From the NCBI GenBank assembly GCA_019348265.1, contig JAHWJV010000205.1:1-6613 (forward strand): 6,613 bases of DNA, in the 5' to 3' direction. The stretch's first letter is position 1. Each line of letters begins with the position of its first letter. The notes beneath the pieces were generated by a model. That model saw only the letters and a list, made by a program, of their open reading frames with translations, was not told where the DNA came from and ran no database searches. The translations under genes and the position numbers were made by a program. Origin of the DNA: Gemmatimonadota bacterium (GTDB lineage: Bacteria > Gemmatimonadota > Gemmatimonadetes > Longimicrobiales > Longimicrobiaceae). Below, piece by piece: positions 1 to 6,611 of the stretch.

Positions 1-1
1 C

Positions 2-358
2 CTGGAAGGGCTGGAGATCACCGCGCGCACGGCCGGCAACCGCGTCGTCCACGACGCCGTTATGAAGTCGCGCGCCTCCATCGCCGGCGGCGCCACCAAC
101 TCGGAGCCGCTCAAGGAGTCGGGCGTCTTCCCGCCCATGGTCGTGCAGATGATCAACGTCGGCGAGCAGACCGGCGGCCTGGACGAGATGCTCACCAAGA
201 TCGCCGACTTCTACGACGACGAGGTCGACGCCGCCGTGACCGCGCTCACCTCGATCCTCGAGCCGATCATGATCGTGGTGATGGGCGTGGTGATTGGTGG
301 GATGGTCGTGGCGATGTACCTGCCCATGTTCGACCTGATGAAGACGGTGCAGGGGTAG
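2..358 (+). CDS. pilC: PilC/GspF-family inner-membrane platform protein, C-terminal end (5' partial)
   Basis: The frame is open from the left edge to a TAG at 356-358, giving the last 118 residues of a protein that starts outside the window. The visible part contains the classic GspF/PilC features: the stretch PMVVQMINVGEQTGGLDEML, then a helix resembling KIADFYDDEVDAAV, then a hydrophobic C-terminal membrane segment (about residues 84-104, ILEPIMIVVMGVVIGG) and the short tail YLPMFDLMKTVQG. Proteins of this family sit in the inner membrane and form the platform of type IV pilus or type II secretion systems, where they couple the cytoplasmic ATPase to pilin assembly. The ending LPMFDLMKTVQG favours PilC of a type IV pilus over GspF; this is a family-level judgement. 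No pilin or other pilus gene follows in the window. The domain is intact as far as it is visible. Confidence 0.93.
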   Translation: MEGLEITARTAGNRVVHDAVMKSRASIAGGATNSEPLKESGVFPPMVVQMINVGEQTGGLDEMLTKIADFYDDEVDAAVTALTSILEPIMIVVMGVVIGGMVVAMYLPMFDLMKTVQG

Positions 359-652
359 TAGTGGGGGGTAGGTGTCGGATCTGTGGGCTTGCTGTTTGGT
401 AAGTCCCGAGCAACGTCTCTCGTAATGCGTTGCAGACTGTATCGTAATTCGGCAAATGTATAAAGGGCGGTAATTTTCGTCCGGTCGGCTCGGCTACACG
501 GGCATCGGACCTTCAACGTGATCACCGGCCCCGCGGCTGCGCAACACCGGAGAGTGGGACATCAAGAGCAACTCGGGCTTGGATCCCGCAGGAGACCACG
601 GCCAATCTCGTGCCCACGGGTGAACTCCCGAACCAAGACCGCAAGCCGCAGT
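359..652. other. Gene-free stretch downstream of pilC
   Basis: About 290 bases separate the pilC stop from the surviving end of the YfbU-like remnant. No frame gives a protein I recognise. Bases 410-480 are visibly AT-richer than the surroundings, with TATAAA at 459-464 and TTGCAG at 430-435. The 23-base gap between these is too long for a normal sigma-70 promoter, so I do not call one. No convincing hairpin with a T-run follows pilC. The missing 3' half of the YfbU-like gene would have been expected here, which suggests a deletion or rearrangement endpoint near 650. Confidence 0.5.
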
Positions 653-965
653 TGGGTCGTCCTCGTGATCATGGAAGAGCCCGTTCATCTCCCACCGCGG
701 GGCCCATGAATGCCCGCCGAAGATCACCTGCTCATAAATGGGATATCGAACTCTTCACCGGTGACCCCAAGGCGCTTGAACAGGTCCCGCAGCATCATGA
801 AGATCAGCTTCTCCCGTCTGTGAGGTGTACGACCTCGCGGGACTCCTGTGCGAGCCCTGCCTCCACGAGTTGGCGCATTGCCTCTTCGCGCGACGGGAAA
901 TCCCTCCGTTGCGCGCGCCACTTGTCTACCTTCTCCAGAAGGGTTTCGTCAAGGCGTGCAGCCAT
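653..965 (-). pseudogene. Broken RHH + YfbU-domain protein (two frameshifts, 3' truncated)
   Basis: Reading from ATG at 965-963 on the minus strand, the first segment (965-814) is a small ribbon-helix-helix-like N-terminus: MAARLDETLLEKVDKW, then SREEAMRQLVEAGLA, then VVHLTDG. The frame then hits TGA at 806-804. A shift at about 814 restores EKLIFMMLRDLFKRLGV (813-728), and a second shift at about 728 restores VIFGGHSWAPRWEMNGLFHD, then HEDDP (727-653). Joined, these give LTDGEKLIFMML...GHSW...FHDHEDDP, which matches the order of motifs in YfbU-family proteins that carry an RHH N-terminus. Each shift is explained by the loss of one base. After HEDDP no frame continues the domain, so the C-terminal half (normally roughly 100 more residues) is missing. 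The ancestral protein was probably a small DNA-binding cytosolic protein. I do not assign a cellular role. It is transcribed divergently from the histidine kinase at 1149. Confidence 0.8.
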
Positions 966-1136
966 GCTCCGAGCTGCACGCTCCAGCGGACAACCAATGG
1001 GCCCGCCGCTTGCGCAGTCGCTCGGCGACATCGCGGGGTCCGTGTACGACAGAAAACGCCCGACGCGATCTACAGGGTGCCGCATCCTGCGTGGCGCCCC
1101 GATTGCACGAGAGCGCAGTCCCCGCTCTCCTCCACC

Positions 1137-1140
1137 GAGG
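1137..1140 (+). promoter_or_regulatory. Shine-Dalgarno site for the first histidine kinase
   Basis: GAGG lies 8 bases before the ATG at 1149. It selects this start over the much longer open frame that begins at 825 and overlaps the minus-strand YfbU-like remnant. The amino acids encoded between 825 and 1148 resemble no protein family. Confidence 0.6.
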
Positions 1141-1148
1141 CCACAGCC

Positions 1149-2540
1149 ATGCGTCACCGAGACGACCCGAGCAACCCCCAGACACCCGATCCCGTCATAC
1201 CGGGTCCAGAGGCAGGACCGACTCTGGGGCCCGGGCGTAGCGAGGGTCGGGAGACTCGCGAGCGCGAGGAGGCGTGGAGGCGTGGGGAGGTTCGTGCCCG
1301 GGAGCGGGCCGAAAATGGACCGGGAGATCGCCGGCGGCATCCGACTCTGGAGTCCACCAGGGTCGCTCAGCAGGCTGCGTTCATCGCGCTCGCCGAGAAT
1401 GTGCGCGATTACGCGATCTTTCTGATGGATCCCGACGGAATTATCACGTACTGGGGTGAGGGCGCGCGCCTGATCAAGTGGTGGACGCGGGACCAGATAG
1501 TTGGCGCGCAGTTTCGAGTCTTGTACATGGACGGCGGCTCCGAGGACGGTACTGCCGAGGACCACTTGGTGGAAGCAGCCAGGCGAGGAGAGATGGTCAG
1601 TGAGGGGCAGCGCGTGCGTAGCGACGGCTCGACCTTCTGGGCTGGTGCGACGCTCACCGCGCTGCGGGACTTCGATGGCACCCTCTTGGGCTACTCGAAG
1701 CTGACGCGAGACATGACCTCCGAGCACGCGACTGACGACGCGCTGCGTAGCGCAAGGGCGGCGTCCGATGCAGCGCGGAAGGTGGAGGCGGAGAACCGGG
1801 CGAAGGGCGAGTTCCTGAGCGCGATGTCGCACGAGCTGCGCACCCCGCTGCAAGCGATCATTGCCTACGCGGACCTCCTCGACATGCAGATCGAAGGTAC
1901 CCTGAACGACCTGCAGCGCGAGCAGCTCGGACGGATTCGCGTCAGCAGCAGGCATCTGCTCGGGCTCGCGCAGGAAGTCCTGGACCTTTCGCGGCTGGAC
2001 TCCGGGCACCTTGCCGTGAAGGCAGGCGCGCACCGCCTGGGGTCCGCGACGGAGGATTCGCTCACCATGATCGTCCCCCAAGCAGCTGACAAGGGCGTGG
2101 GGCTGGTAAACGCCGTCGGTGGAACGGCCGCGGAGCTCTGCTACTGGGGCGACGAGGACCGCGTGCGGCAGATCTTGGTGAACCTCCTGACTAACGCGGT
2201 GAAGTTCACGCCCGAGGACGGCCGCGTGACGATCAGCGCCGGCTCGACGCAGCAGGCGCCGCCCGACACGGAGCTCGGTGGCCCAGGACCGTGGATGTAC
2301 ATCCGCGTGGAGGACAACGGAAAGGGGATGCCCGCTGAGCAGCTGACGACGATCTTCGAGCCATACGAGCAGCTGGAGGGTGCACCGATCGAGGGTGCGG
2401 GTCTCGGCCTTGCCATCAGTCAGCGCCTCGCCCGTCTGATGGGCGGAGACCTTACGGTGACGAGCACCGACGGGATCGGATCGAGCTTCTTCCTTTGGTT
2501 GCAGAACTCCGCGACTCGACCAGAGCTACCGCCGGAATGA
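1149..2540 (+). CDS. Soluble PAS-domain sensor histidine kinase
   Basis: This gene encodes 463 residues if it starts at ATG 1149, which has GAGG 8 bases upstream. Residues 1-75 are charged and proline/arginine-rich, probably disordered. A PAS domain spans about 78-190 (RDYAIFLMDPDGIITYW ... RVRSDGSTFWAGATLTALRD ... KLTRDMT) and is followed by a short helical linker. The HisKA H-box has the phospho-accepting His228 in MSHELRTPLQAII. The HATPase domain shows the N-box NLLTNAVKF (Asn349), the G1 box VEDNGKGMP (Asp389) and a G2 box GAGLGLAIS (416-424). All catalytic motifs are present, so the kinase should autophosphorylate. No membrane segment is visible, so the sensor probably reads a cytoplasmic signal; the ligand or cofactor cannot be told. 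It has no receiver domain. The lid and G2 read EGAGLGL rather than GGTGLGL, a variant also seen in working kinases. It is a paralogue of the kinase at 2931. Confidence 0.93.
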   Translation: MRHRDDPSNPQTPDPVIPGPEAGPTLGPGRSEGRETREREEAWRRGEVRARERAENGPGDRRRHPTLESTRVAQQAAFIALAENVRDYAIFLMDPDGIITYWGEGARLIKWWTRDQIVGAQFRVLYMDGGSEDGTAEDHLVEAARRGEMVSEGQRVRSDGSTFWAGATLTALRDFDGTLLGYSKLTRDMTSEHATDDALRSARAASDAARKVEAENRAKGEFLSAMSHELRTPLQAIIAYADLLDMQIEGTLNDLQREQLGRIRVSSRHLLGLAQEVLDLSRLDSGHLAVKAGAHRLGSATEDSLTMIVPQAADKGVGLVNAVGGTAAELCYWGDEDRVRQILVNLLTNAVKFTPEDGRVTISAGSTQQAPPDTELGGPGPWMYIRVEDNGKGMPAEQLTTIFEPYEQLEGAPIEGAGLGLAISQRLARLMGGDLTVTSTDGIGSSFFLWLQNSATRPELPPE

Positions 2541-2930
2541 GGCAGGGCCGAACTGGCCTCTCGGCGGCGATTGCCGCGCGGGCTGGTACCGAGCACCTCA
2601 CGGACGCCTGGGCAGGGGCCTTTTTCGTGTGGACGATCACAAACCTTCTTCCGGCGTCCGCACGGCCGGGGTGTGTTCGATCTCGCAATGACGATCACCT
2701 GAGTTCCCCTGCGTTCGGTTGTCGCGCCTGAAGCCACCGGAGGTGCTTCGACCCCCTGCTAAGACTCTGCTCCGGCACCGACCGTGCACAGTGAATATTC
2801 CCCGCCATATCCCTGAAGCCGTTACAAGTTCACGGCTTATGTGGACGCGTCCTTGCCGCAGGACCCGGCCGTGTGATCGCCCCGCGGGAATACCGGGAGG
2901 AGAGTGTTGGCACTTTAACTCACGAATCGG
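2541..2930. other. Gap between the two histidine kinases
   Basis: About 390 bases hold no gene I can support on either strand; the open frames across them are low in recognisable content. A 5-bp hairpin (GCGGC-gatt-GCCGC) lies just after the first kinase stop, without a T-run. GGGC-AGGG-GCCT followed by five T near 2610-2626 could be a weak terminator, but the stem is only about 4 bp with a wobble pair. The only strong local signal is a Shine-Dalgarno-like run at 2895-2903, listed separately. The size of the gap suggests that the second kinase has its own promoter, although I cannot place one with confidence. Confidence 0.5.
2895..2903 (+). promoter_or_regulatory. Strong Shine-Dalgarno-like run ahead of a 3-4 codon mini-ORF
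   Basis: GGGAGGAGA is the best ribosome-binding sequence near the second kinase. GTG at 2904 and TTG at 2907 follow it, the TTG at a good 6-base spacing from GGAGG. The frame reads only a few codons to TAA at 2916-2918. This is the same frame as the kinase, whose first possible start after the stop is GTG 2931. The site may therefore serve a leader peptide, or mark an original start now separated from the gene by a stop. Confidence 0.45.
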
Positions 2931-4808
2931 GTGCGCGATACACGAACCGACGGAACGCGAGGCAGGTCGAGCGGAGACGAATCCACGGGCGCCATGCTCG
3001 CGGAGATTTTTGAGCAGGCACCCGCTTTTATGGTAGCAGCGTATGGCCCAGAGCATGTGCTCCGGATGGCGAACGGCGCCTACTACCAGCTCGTGGGCCA
3101 TAGAGAGCTGATCGGGCGCTCCGTCCGCGACGCTTTCCCCGACCTCGATGGTCAGGGGTTCTTCGAGCTGCTTGACGAGGTGTATCGCTCAGGAGAGCCG
3201 TTCGTGGGACGGGCCATGCCAGTGAACTTGCAGCGCGATGCCGGCGGGGCCGTGGAGGAGCGGTTCGTCGATTTCGTGTACCAGCCGTTGCGCGCTGTGG
3301 ACAAATCCGTCATCGGGATCCTCGCTCACGGCGTGGACGTCACCGATCATATCAGGTCTCAGAAGACGAGCGAGGACCAGGCCCTCGAGCTGGAGGCGGC
3401 CAACGAGGAACTCCAGACCCAGGCTCTGGCGCTCGAGGAGGTGCAGATCGAGCTCGAGATGCAGAACGAGGAGCTCCAGACGCTGGTCCGCCAGCTCTCC
3501 AAGGAGGTCGCCGCTGCGAGCGAATCTCGGACTGCCGCTGAGGAGGCCAATCGATCCAAGTCAGCCTTCCTAGCGACCATGAGCCATGAGCTCCGGACGC
3601 CCCTCAACGCGATCATCGGGTATCACGACCTGCTCGATCTCGGGATCGCAGGCGGGCTCACCGATCAGCAGCGGGGATACCTGGAACGCATCAACGCAAG
3701 CGGGCACCACCTGCTCGGGCTCATCAACGACATCCTCGATCTTGCCAAGGTCGAGTCCGGCCAGTTGACTCTGGTACTGCAGAGAGAGCGCGCCCGGGTC
3801 TCGATCAATGAGGCACTCTCGCTCGTCCGGCCCCAGGCGGCCGCCAAGGGCCTCAACATCATCGACGAGTGCGCGAACGACGCCGTAGAGTACTTCGGCG
3901 ATCGAGAACGCGTGCGGCAAATCCTTCTGAACGTGATCGCAAACGCGGTCAAGTTCACGGCGTCCGGGGCTGTCACCATCACGTGTACGTGCGTAGAAGA
4001 CCCACCAGACGAGGCGTACCTCACCGGCGACGGGCCGTGGGTGGTGATCCGCGTGACCGATACCGGACCCGGCATCGCGCCGGAAGAGCGGGACCGGATC
4101 TTCAAGCCGTTCGTCCAGGCTGACGCCGGACTCACGCGCGAGTACGGAGGCACCGGACTGGGTCTCACTATCTCACGCGAGCTGGCGCGGCGGATGGGTG
4201 GTGACCTCACTGTGGAAAGCCGACTCGACGAGGGTTCGACCTTCTCGATCTGGGTCCCTTCTGAGCCCGCAGTCGCTTCGAGGATCGAGGCGTCGGTGCT
4301 GGCCAGCACGCGGGGGGCGGACTCGCGACCCCATGGGTACGGCGCAGTCGGTGATCTCCTGAAGGGGGAGCTCGATTCCATCCTAAACCGGTACAGGAGT
4401 CGCCTGCGTGCGGACCCTGCGATGCCCACCACCGATTCGATTGGTGACGCGGACCTGGAGGACCACGCCGGCGTGCTGCTCATTGACATGGCGCAAGCAT
4501 TGGTCGTTCTGGAGCGCAGCGAAGCAGTTCCTGAACGCCTGCTGAGAGACGGCAGCGAAATCCAACGGGTGGTAGCGGAGCTACACGGAGAGCAGCGGGC
4601 CCAAATGGGGTGGACCGAGCCGGCGATCTGGCGCGAAACGGAGATCCTGGTTGAAGAGGTGGAGCTGGCGATGCGGCGGAGCCCCCTCGGTCTTTCCGAG
4701 GGGGAACTGGACGCCGCGCTCGCGCTCCTGCGCAGGTTTCTCGAAAGAGCTGGACACACTGCTCTTCGTACCCTCAGGCGCAGGCTCAAAACAAAGTTTG
4801 ATGACTGA
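2931..4808 (+). CDS. PAS histidine kinase with C-terminal RsbRD_N-like helical domain
   Basis: This gene encodes up to 625 residues from GTG 2931; ATG 2994 (residue 22) is an alternative start and sits just before the first conserved residues, IFEQAPAF. A PAS domain spans about 24-142 (ANGAYYQLVGHRELIGRSVR ... FVDFVYQPLR ... GVDVTDHI). A coiled coil follows at about 146-205, with the repeated motif NEELQT. HisKA has His219 in MSHELRTPLNAII. HATPase shows the N-box NVIANAVKF (Asn338), the G1 box TDTGPG (Asp377), and GGTGLGL at 406-412, ending near 445. Residues about 465-620 form a helical region with EDHAGVLLIDMAQAL (His512) and HGEQRAQMGWTEPAIWRE (His552). This recalls the four-helix RsbRD_N-type sensor domain and is an unusual addition after the ATPase domain. 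No membrane segment or receiver domain is seen, and all kinase motifs are intact. The PAS and C-terminal domains may provide two sensory inputs; that is inference. Confidence 0.92.
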   Translation: MRDTRTDGTRGRSSGDESTGAMLAEIFEQAPAFMVAAYGPEHVLRMANGAYYQLVGHRELIGRSVRDAFPDLDGQGFFELLDEVYRSGEPFVGRAMPVNLQRDAGGAVEERFVDFVYQPLRAVDKSVIGILAHGVDVTDHIRSQKTSEDQALELEAANEELQTQALALEEVQIELEMQNEELQTLVRQLSKEVAAASESRTAAEEANRSKSAFLATMSHELRTPLNAIIGYHDLLDLGIAGGLTDQQRGYLERINASGHHLLGLINDILDLAKVESGQLTLVLQRERARVSINEALSLVRPQAAAKGLNIIDECANDAVEYFGDRERVRQILLNVIANAVKFTASGAVTITCTCVEDPPDEAYLTGDGPWVVIRVTDTGPGIAPEERDRIFKPFVQADAGLTREYGGTGLGLTISRELARRMGGDLTVESRLDEGSTFSIWVPSEPAVASRIEASVLASTRGADSRPHGYGAVGDLLKGELDSILNRYRSRLRADPAMPTTDSIGDADLEDHAGVLLIDMAQALVVLERSEAVPERLLRDGSEIQRVVAELHGEQRAQMGWTEPAIWRETEILVEEVELAMRRSPLGLSEGELDAALALLRRFLERAGHTALRTLRRRLKTKFDD

Positions 4809-5006
4809 GCTGCGCAGACGCTTGGGTGACGGTGCCCTTCTGCGGACGGGTGCGTCTCTGGGTCTTCCGGAATGGGGCGTCGGGGGGCGAGCGAGGACGC
4901 AGTAACCACACTCCCGGTAGCCCGTTCGAGCGGGGCAGCGAGCCAGACCCGAAGTGCCAGCACCTCGCCGCGTCGGGAGACCGGCCGACCCATGGTCCCA
5001 CCACGC
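4809..5006. other. Convergent intergenic gap with a hairpin after the second kinase
   Basis: About 200 bases lie between the kinase stop and the stop of the convergent 86-residue gene. Close to the kinase stop, CGCAGA (4813-4818) can pair with TCTGCG (4839-4844), with an inner GGG/CCC pairing. This makes a stem-loop of about 32 bases without a following T-run. It could protect the mRNA end or be part of a terminator, but the evidence is weak. No gene is seen here on either strand. Confidence 0.35.
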
Positions 5007-5267
5007 CTAAGCGCGTTTGGCGGGAGTGGGGGTGGCTCGATCGGCGCGTCCGCGCGTCATTGCCTCTGCCAAGAGTTCCTGCAGACGAGGAACTCCGAGG
5101 ACGGACCAGTCCCGAGGTATGGGGGTAAGCCGGTACTTCCGGTCAGCGTACTGAAAGCAGAGCCAGCCGTCCTCGTAGCCCCTCGCCACCACGCTGGGGT
5201 TCTGTGGCCGCGTGTCCCACGCAACCCACAACAGTCCGGACTGATCGGGGAACTCTCTGTAAGCCAT
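5007..5267 (-). CDS. Small conserved hypothetical protein (86 aa)
   Basis: This is a complete minus-strand gene, with ATG at 5267-5265. The protein begins MAYREFPDQSGLLWVAWDT and continues with GYEDGWLCFQYADRKYRL, then TPIPRDWSVLGVPRLQELL. The order REF-D-W-x-W-DT / GWL-F / RRL-PIP-W / RLxxL is one I associate with short uncharacterised proteins common in Gemmatimonadota; that recognition is from memory and should be tested. The N-terminal 60 residues look like a small beta-rich fold, followed by a helix and a basic, disordered tail. No signal peptide, membrane segment or catalytic motif is seen. No good Shine-Dalgarno sequence precedes the start. It lies 44 bases downstream of the response regulator on the same strand and is probably cotranscribed with it. 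The function is unknown. Confidence 0.72.
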   Translation of the reverse strand: MAYREFPDQSGLLWVAWDTRPQNPSVVARGYEDGWLCFQYADRKYRLTPIPRDWSVLGVPRLQELLAEAMTRGRADRATPTPAKRA

Positions 5268-5311
5268 ATCGGAGAAGCGCTTGCTAAAGACGGACGCGGC
5301 TACTCACTCCG

Positions 5312-5692
5312 TCAACCACGCACGGACGCGCTCCCCACCACTCTCTCCACGATAGCCACCACTGTCATGGGTTGCGCCGGCTTACGTACGTAATCGTCGA
5401 ACCCTGCCGAGCGCGCCCGAGCCTCGTCCTCCGGAAGAGCGTGGGCAGTCAGGGCGATCACCGGAATGGCAGACGTCTGGGGGATCGCCTTCAGCAGCTC
5501 AAGCGCCTGCCACCCGGTCATCACCGGCATCGAAAGGTCCATGACGATGATGTCGGGCAACGCGTCGCACGCCACCTGAACGCCTTCCTGCCCGTTTTCT
5601 GCGACGAGGCACGCATGCCCTCGGTGCTCCAACATCGCGCAGTAGATCGACCGGTTATCGAAGTTGTCATCGACGATCAGTATGACGGCCAA
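5312..5692 (-). CDS. Single-domain response regulator (CheY/receiver-only)
   Basis: The gene encodes 126 residues and consists of one complete receiver domain with no output domain. Acidic residues Asp8 and Asp9 (ILIVDDN), the phospho-acceptor Asp52 (IIVMDLSMPVMTGW), Thr82 (IALTAHA) and Lys104 (VRKPAQP) are all in place, so it should accept a phosphoryl group and switch state. The start is TTG at 5692-5690, chosen because GGGAG lies 6 bases upstream and the receiver core begins immediately. Without an output domain it probably acts by protein contact or as a phosphorelay intermediate, as stand-alone receivers often do. It is convergent with the second histidine kinase and the two kinases are candidate donors, which is inference from proximity. 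The 86-residue gene follows 44 bases later. Confidence 0.93.
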   Translation of the reverse strand: MAVILIVDDNFDNRSIYCAMLEHRGHACLVAENGQEGVQVACDALPDIIVMDLSMPVMTGWQALELLKAIPQTSAIPVIALTAHALPEDEARARSAGFDDYVRKPAQPMTVVAIVERVVGSASVRG

Positions 5693-5698
5693 GGGACG

Positions 5699-5703
5699 CT
5701 CCC
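5699..5703 (-). promoter_or_regulatory. Shine-Dalgarno site fixing the TTG start of the response regulator
   Basis: The minus strand reads GGGAG, then 6 bases, then TTG GCC GTC. No ATG or GTG lies at the correct position before the receiver core, so this site supports the uncommon TTG start. Confidence 0.6.
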
Positions 5704-5861
5704 GGCGTTGACGGTGCGCGACAGTTTCGGATCCACCAAGTCGCCCGACGCAAGATACGTCGCAATATGCACATTGGCTGCAGGGTGCAGAGATCGCTCT
5801 TCAGCCCCGCGGCCGAACGAACGCCCTGAATCGCGGGTGTTCGCGAAGGGGCGAGAGGGCG

Positions 5862-6341
5862 CTGATCCCCGGCGTCTGGTTCACCGGGCCGGTGCCGCGC
5901 CGTCATGCCGAGCGAAACTGGAGCATCGGTGAACCGGGACGGGTCCTCACTCCTGCAGGCCTGGCGGTAGACAGCGTTCCCGAGGATGCGTCGCTTCTGG
6001 TCGATACACCCAGCGGCCTGGTGCTGGTCACCGGGTGCGGGCATGCTGGGATCGTCAACACACTCGAGTACGCACACGAGTTCATCCGCCCGGCGCCGGC
6101 CCACGCCGTGATCGGCGGGCTGCATCTCTTCCAGGCATCGGAGGAGGTGCTGCGGTGGACGGCTCGGAAGCTCGAGCAGATGCGCGTCGCCCATTTGCTC
6201 GCTGGACACTGCACGGGCATTGAAGCGACCTACCGGCTGCGTGCTCTGATGGGCTTGGATCGACGGACAGCGGTGGTCAGCGCCGTCGGCTCGTCTTTTT
6301 CACTCGGCCGCGGGATCGACCCGCTGATGCTGGCCCGCTGA
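5862..6341 (+). pseudogene. 5'-truncated metallo-beta-lactamase-fold hydrolase (COG1237-like)
   Basis: Recognisable protein begins at about 5862 with LIPGVWFTGPVPRRHAERNW, upstream of the first possible start (GTG 5892), and runs to TGA at 6339-6341. It contains PEDASLLVDTPSGLVLVTGC, then GHAGIVNTLEYA, then VIGGLHLF, then LLAGHCTGIEATYRL. Counted from GTG 5892, these histidines are His51, His78 and His106. This is the C-terminal half of the COG1237-type metallo-beta-lactamase family (dihydropterin-linked or related hydrolases). The family's N-terminal half, with the HxHxDH metal motif, is absent. Frame 5712-5861 is open but unrelated, and the divergent response regulator occupies the space where the N-terminus should be. 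Without the first metal site the product should be inactive. The C-terminus GSSFSLGRGIDP looks natural. Confidence 0.75.
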
Positions 6342-6389
6342 GGGATGGCACACTCGTTCTCCCCAGAGGATTCCTGAATGCGAACTCTG

Positions 6390-6611
6390 CTCGTTGCCGC
6401 AAAGCCGCGTCGTACCGCCGCTCGTGCGCGCGATGTCCTCAGGCAGCGCGTGCAGCGGAAAGTGCGGTGCCGTGTAGGCTACGTACATGAAGAAGGGCTG
6501 CGACGCGTGCGCCGTGCGGTGCTCGCGGATCCGCTCGACTGCGTACTCGGTGTACGCATCTGTGGCGTAGTACCCGCTAGATGGCGGAGTCCACGGGGTG
6601 TTCTCCAGGAG
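6390..6611 (-). pseudogene. Sulfatase fragment, frameshifted and C-terminally truncated (runs off the right edge)
   Basis: Reading from the right edge on the minus strand gives LLENTPWTPPSSGYYATDAY, then TEYAVERIREHR, then QPFFMYVAYTAPHFPLHALP, then EDIAR. This matches the middle of arylsulfatase-type enzymes, where F(F/L)YVAxTAPHxPLHALPEDIA is a strong signature that includes a histidine of the active-site region. After EDIAR the frame becomes unrelated. A 1-base shift at about 6424 restores ERRYDAALRQRAEF, equivalent to the usual GRYDxGWDALRxxR. Similarity ends at about 6390, and the original frame stops at 6300 inside the metallo-hydrolase fragment. The large C-terminal part of a sulfatase is therefore missing. 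The N-terminal part, with the Cys/Ser formylglycine site, lies outside the window and may or may not exist. Confidence 0.78.

Noticed and set aside
430..464. Sigma-70 promoter TTGCAG ... TATAAA downstream of pilC
   Set aside because: The spacer is 23 bases, too long, and no intact plus-strand gene follows.
825..1148. Longer N-terminus for the first histidine kinase (open frame from 825)
   Set aside because: The extra residues resemble no family, overlap the recognisable minus-strand RHH-YfbU remnant, and ATG 1149 has a well-spaced GAGG.
610..1425. 271-residue plus-strand open frame across the pilC-kinase gap
   Set aside because: It has Arg/Pro/Ser-rich composition without family motifs, overlaps the kinase in another frame, and lies opposite the YfbU-like remnant.
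804..2081. Long 425-residue minus-strand open frame
   Set aside because: Only its last 54 or so codons (965-804) are meaningful, as the RHH segment. The rest is the shadow of the histidine kinase in GC-rich DNA.
2904..2930. Sigma-54-type promoter at TTGGCAC upstream of the second kinase
   Set aside because: The -12 TTGC element is missing at the required spacing.
4860..4945. tRNA-like T-loop (GCCCGTTCGAGCGGGGC near 4920)
   Set aside because: The stem has a mismatch next to the loop, the base after the loop is not the expected C, and no acceptor, D or anticodon arm is found upstream.
3665..4993. 442-residue minus-strand open frame opposite the second kinase
   Set aside because: It has Ser/Arg-rich low-complexity composition with no motifs and lies opposite a complete kinase with all catalytic boxes.
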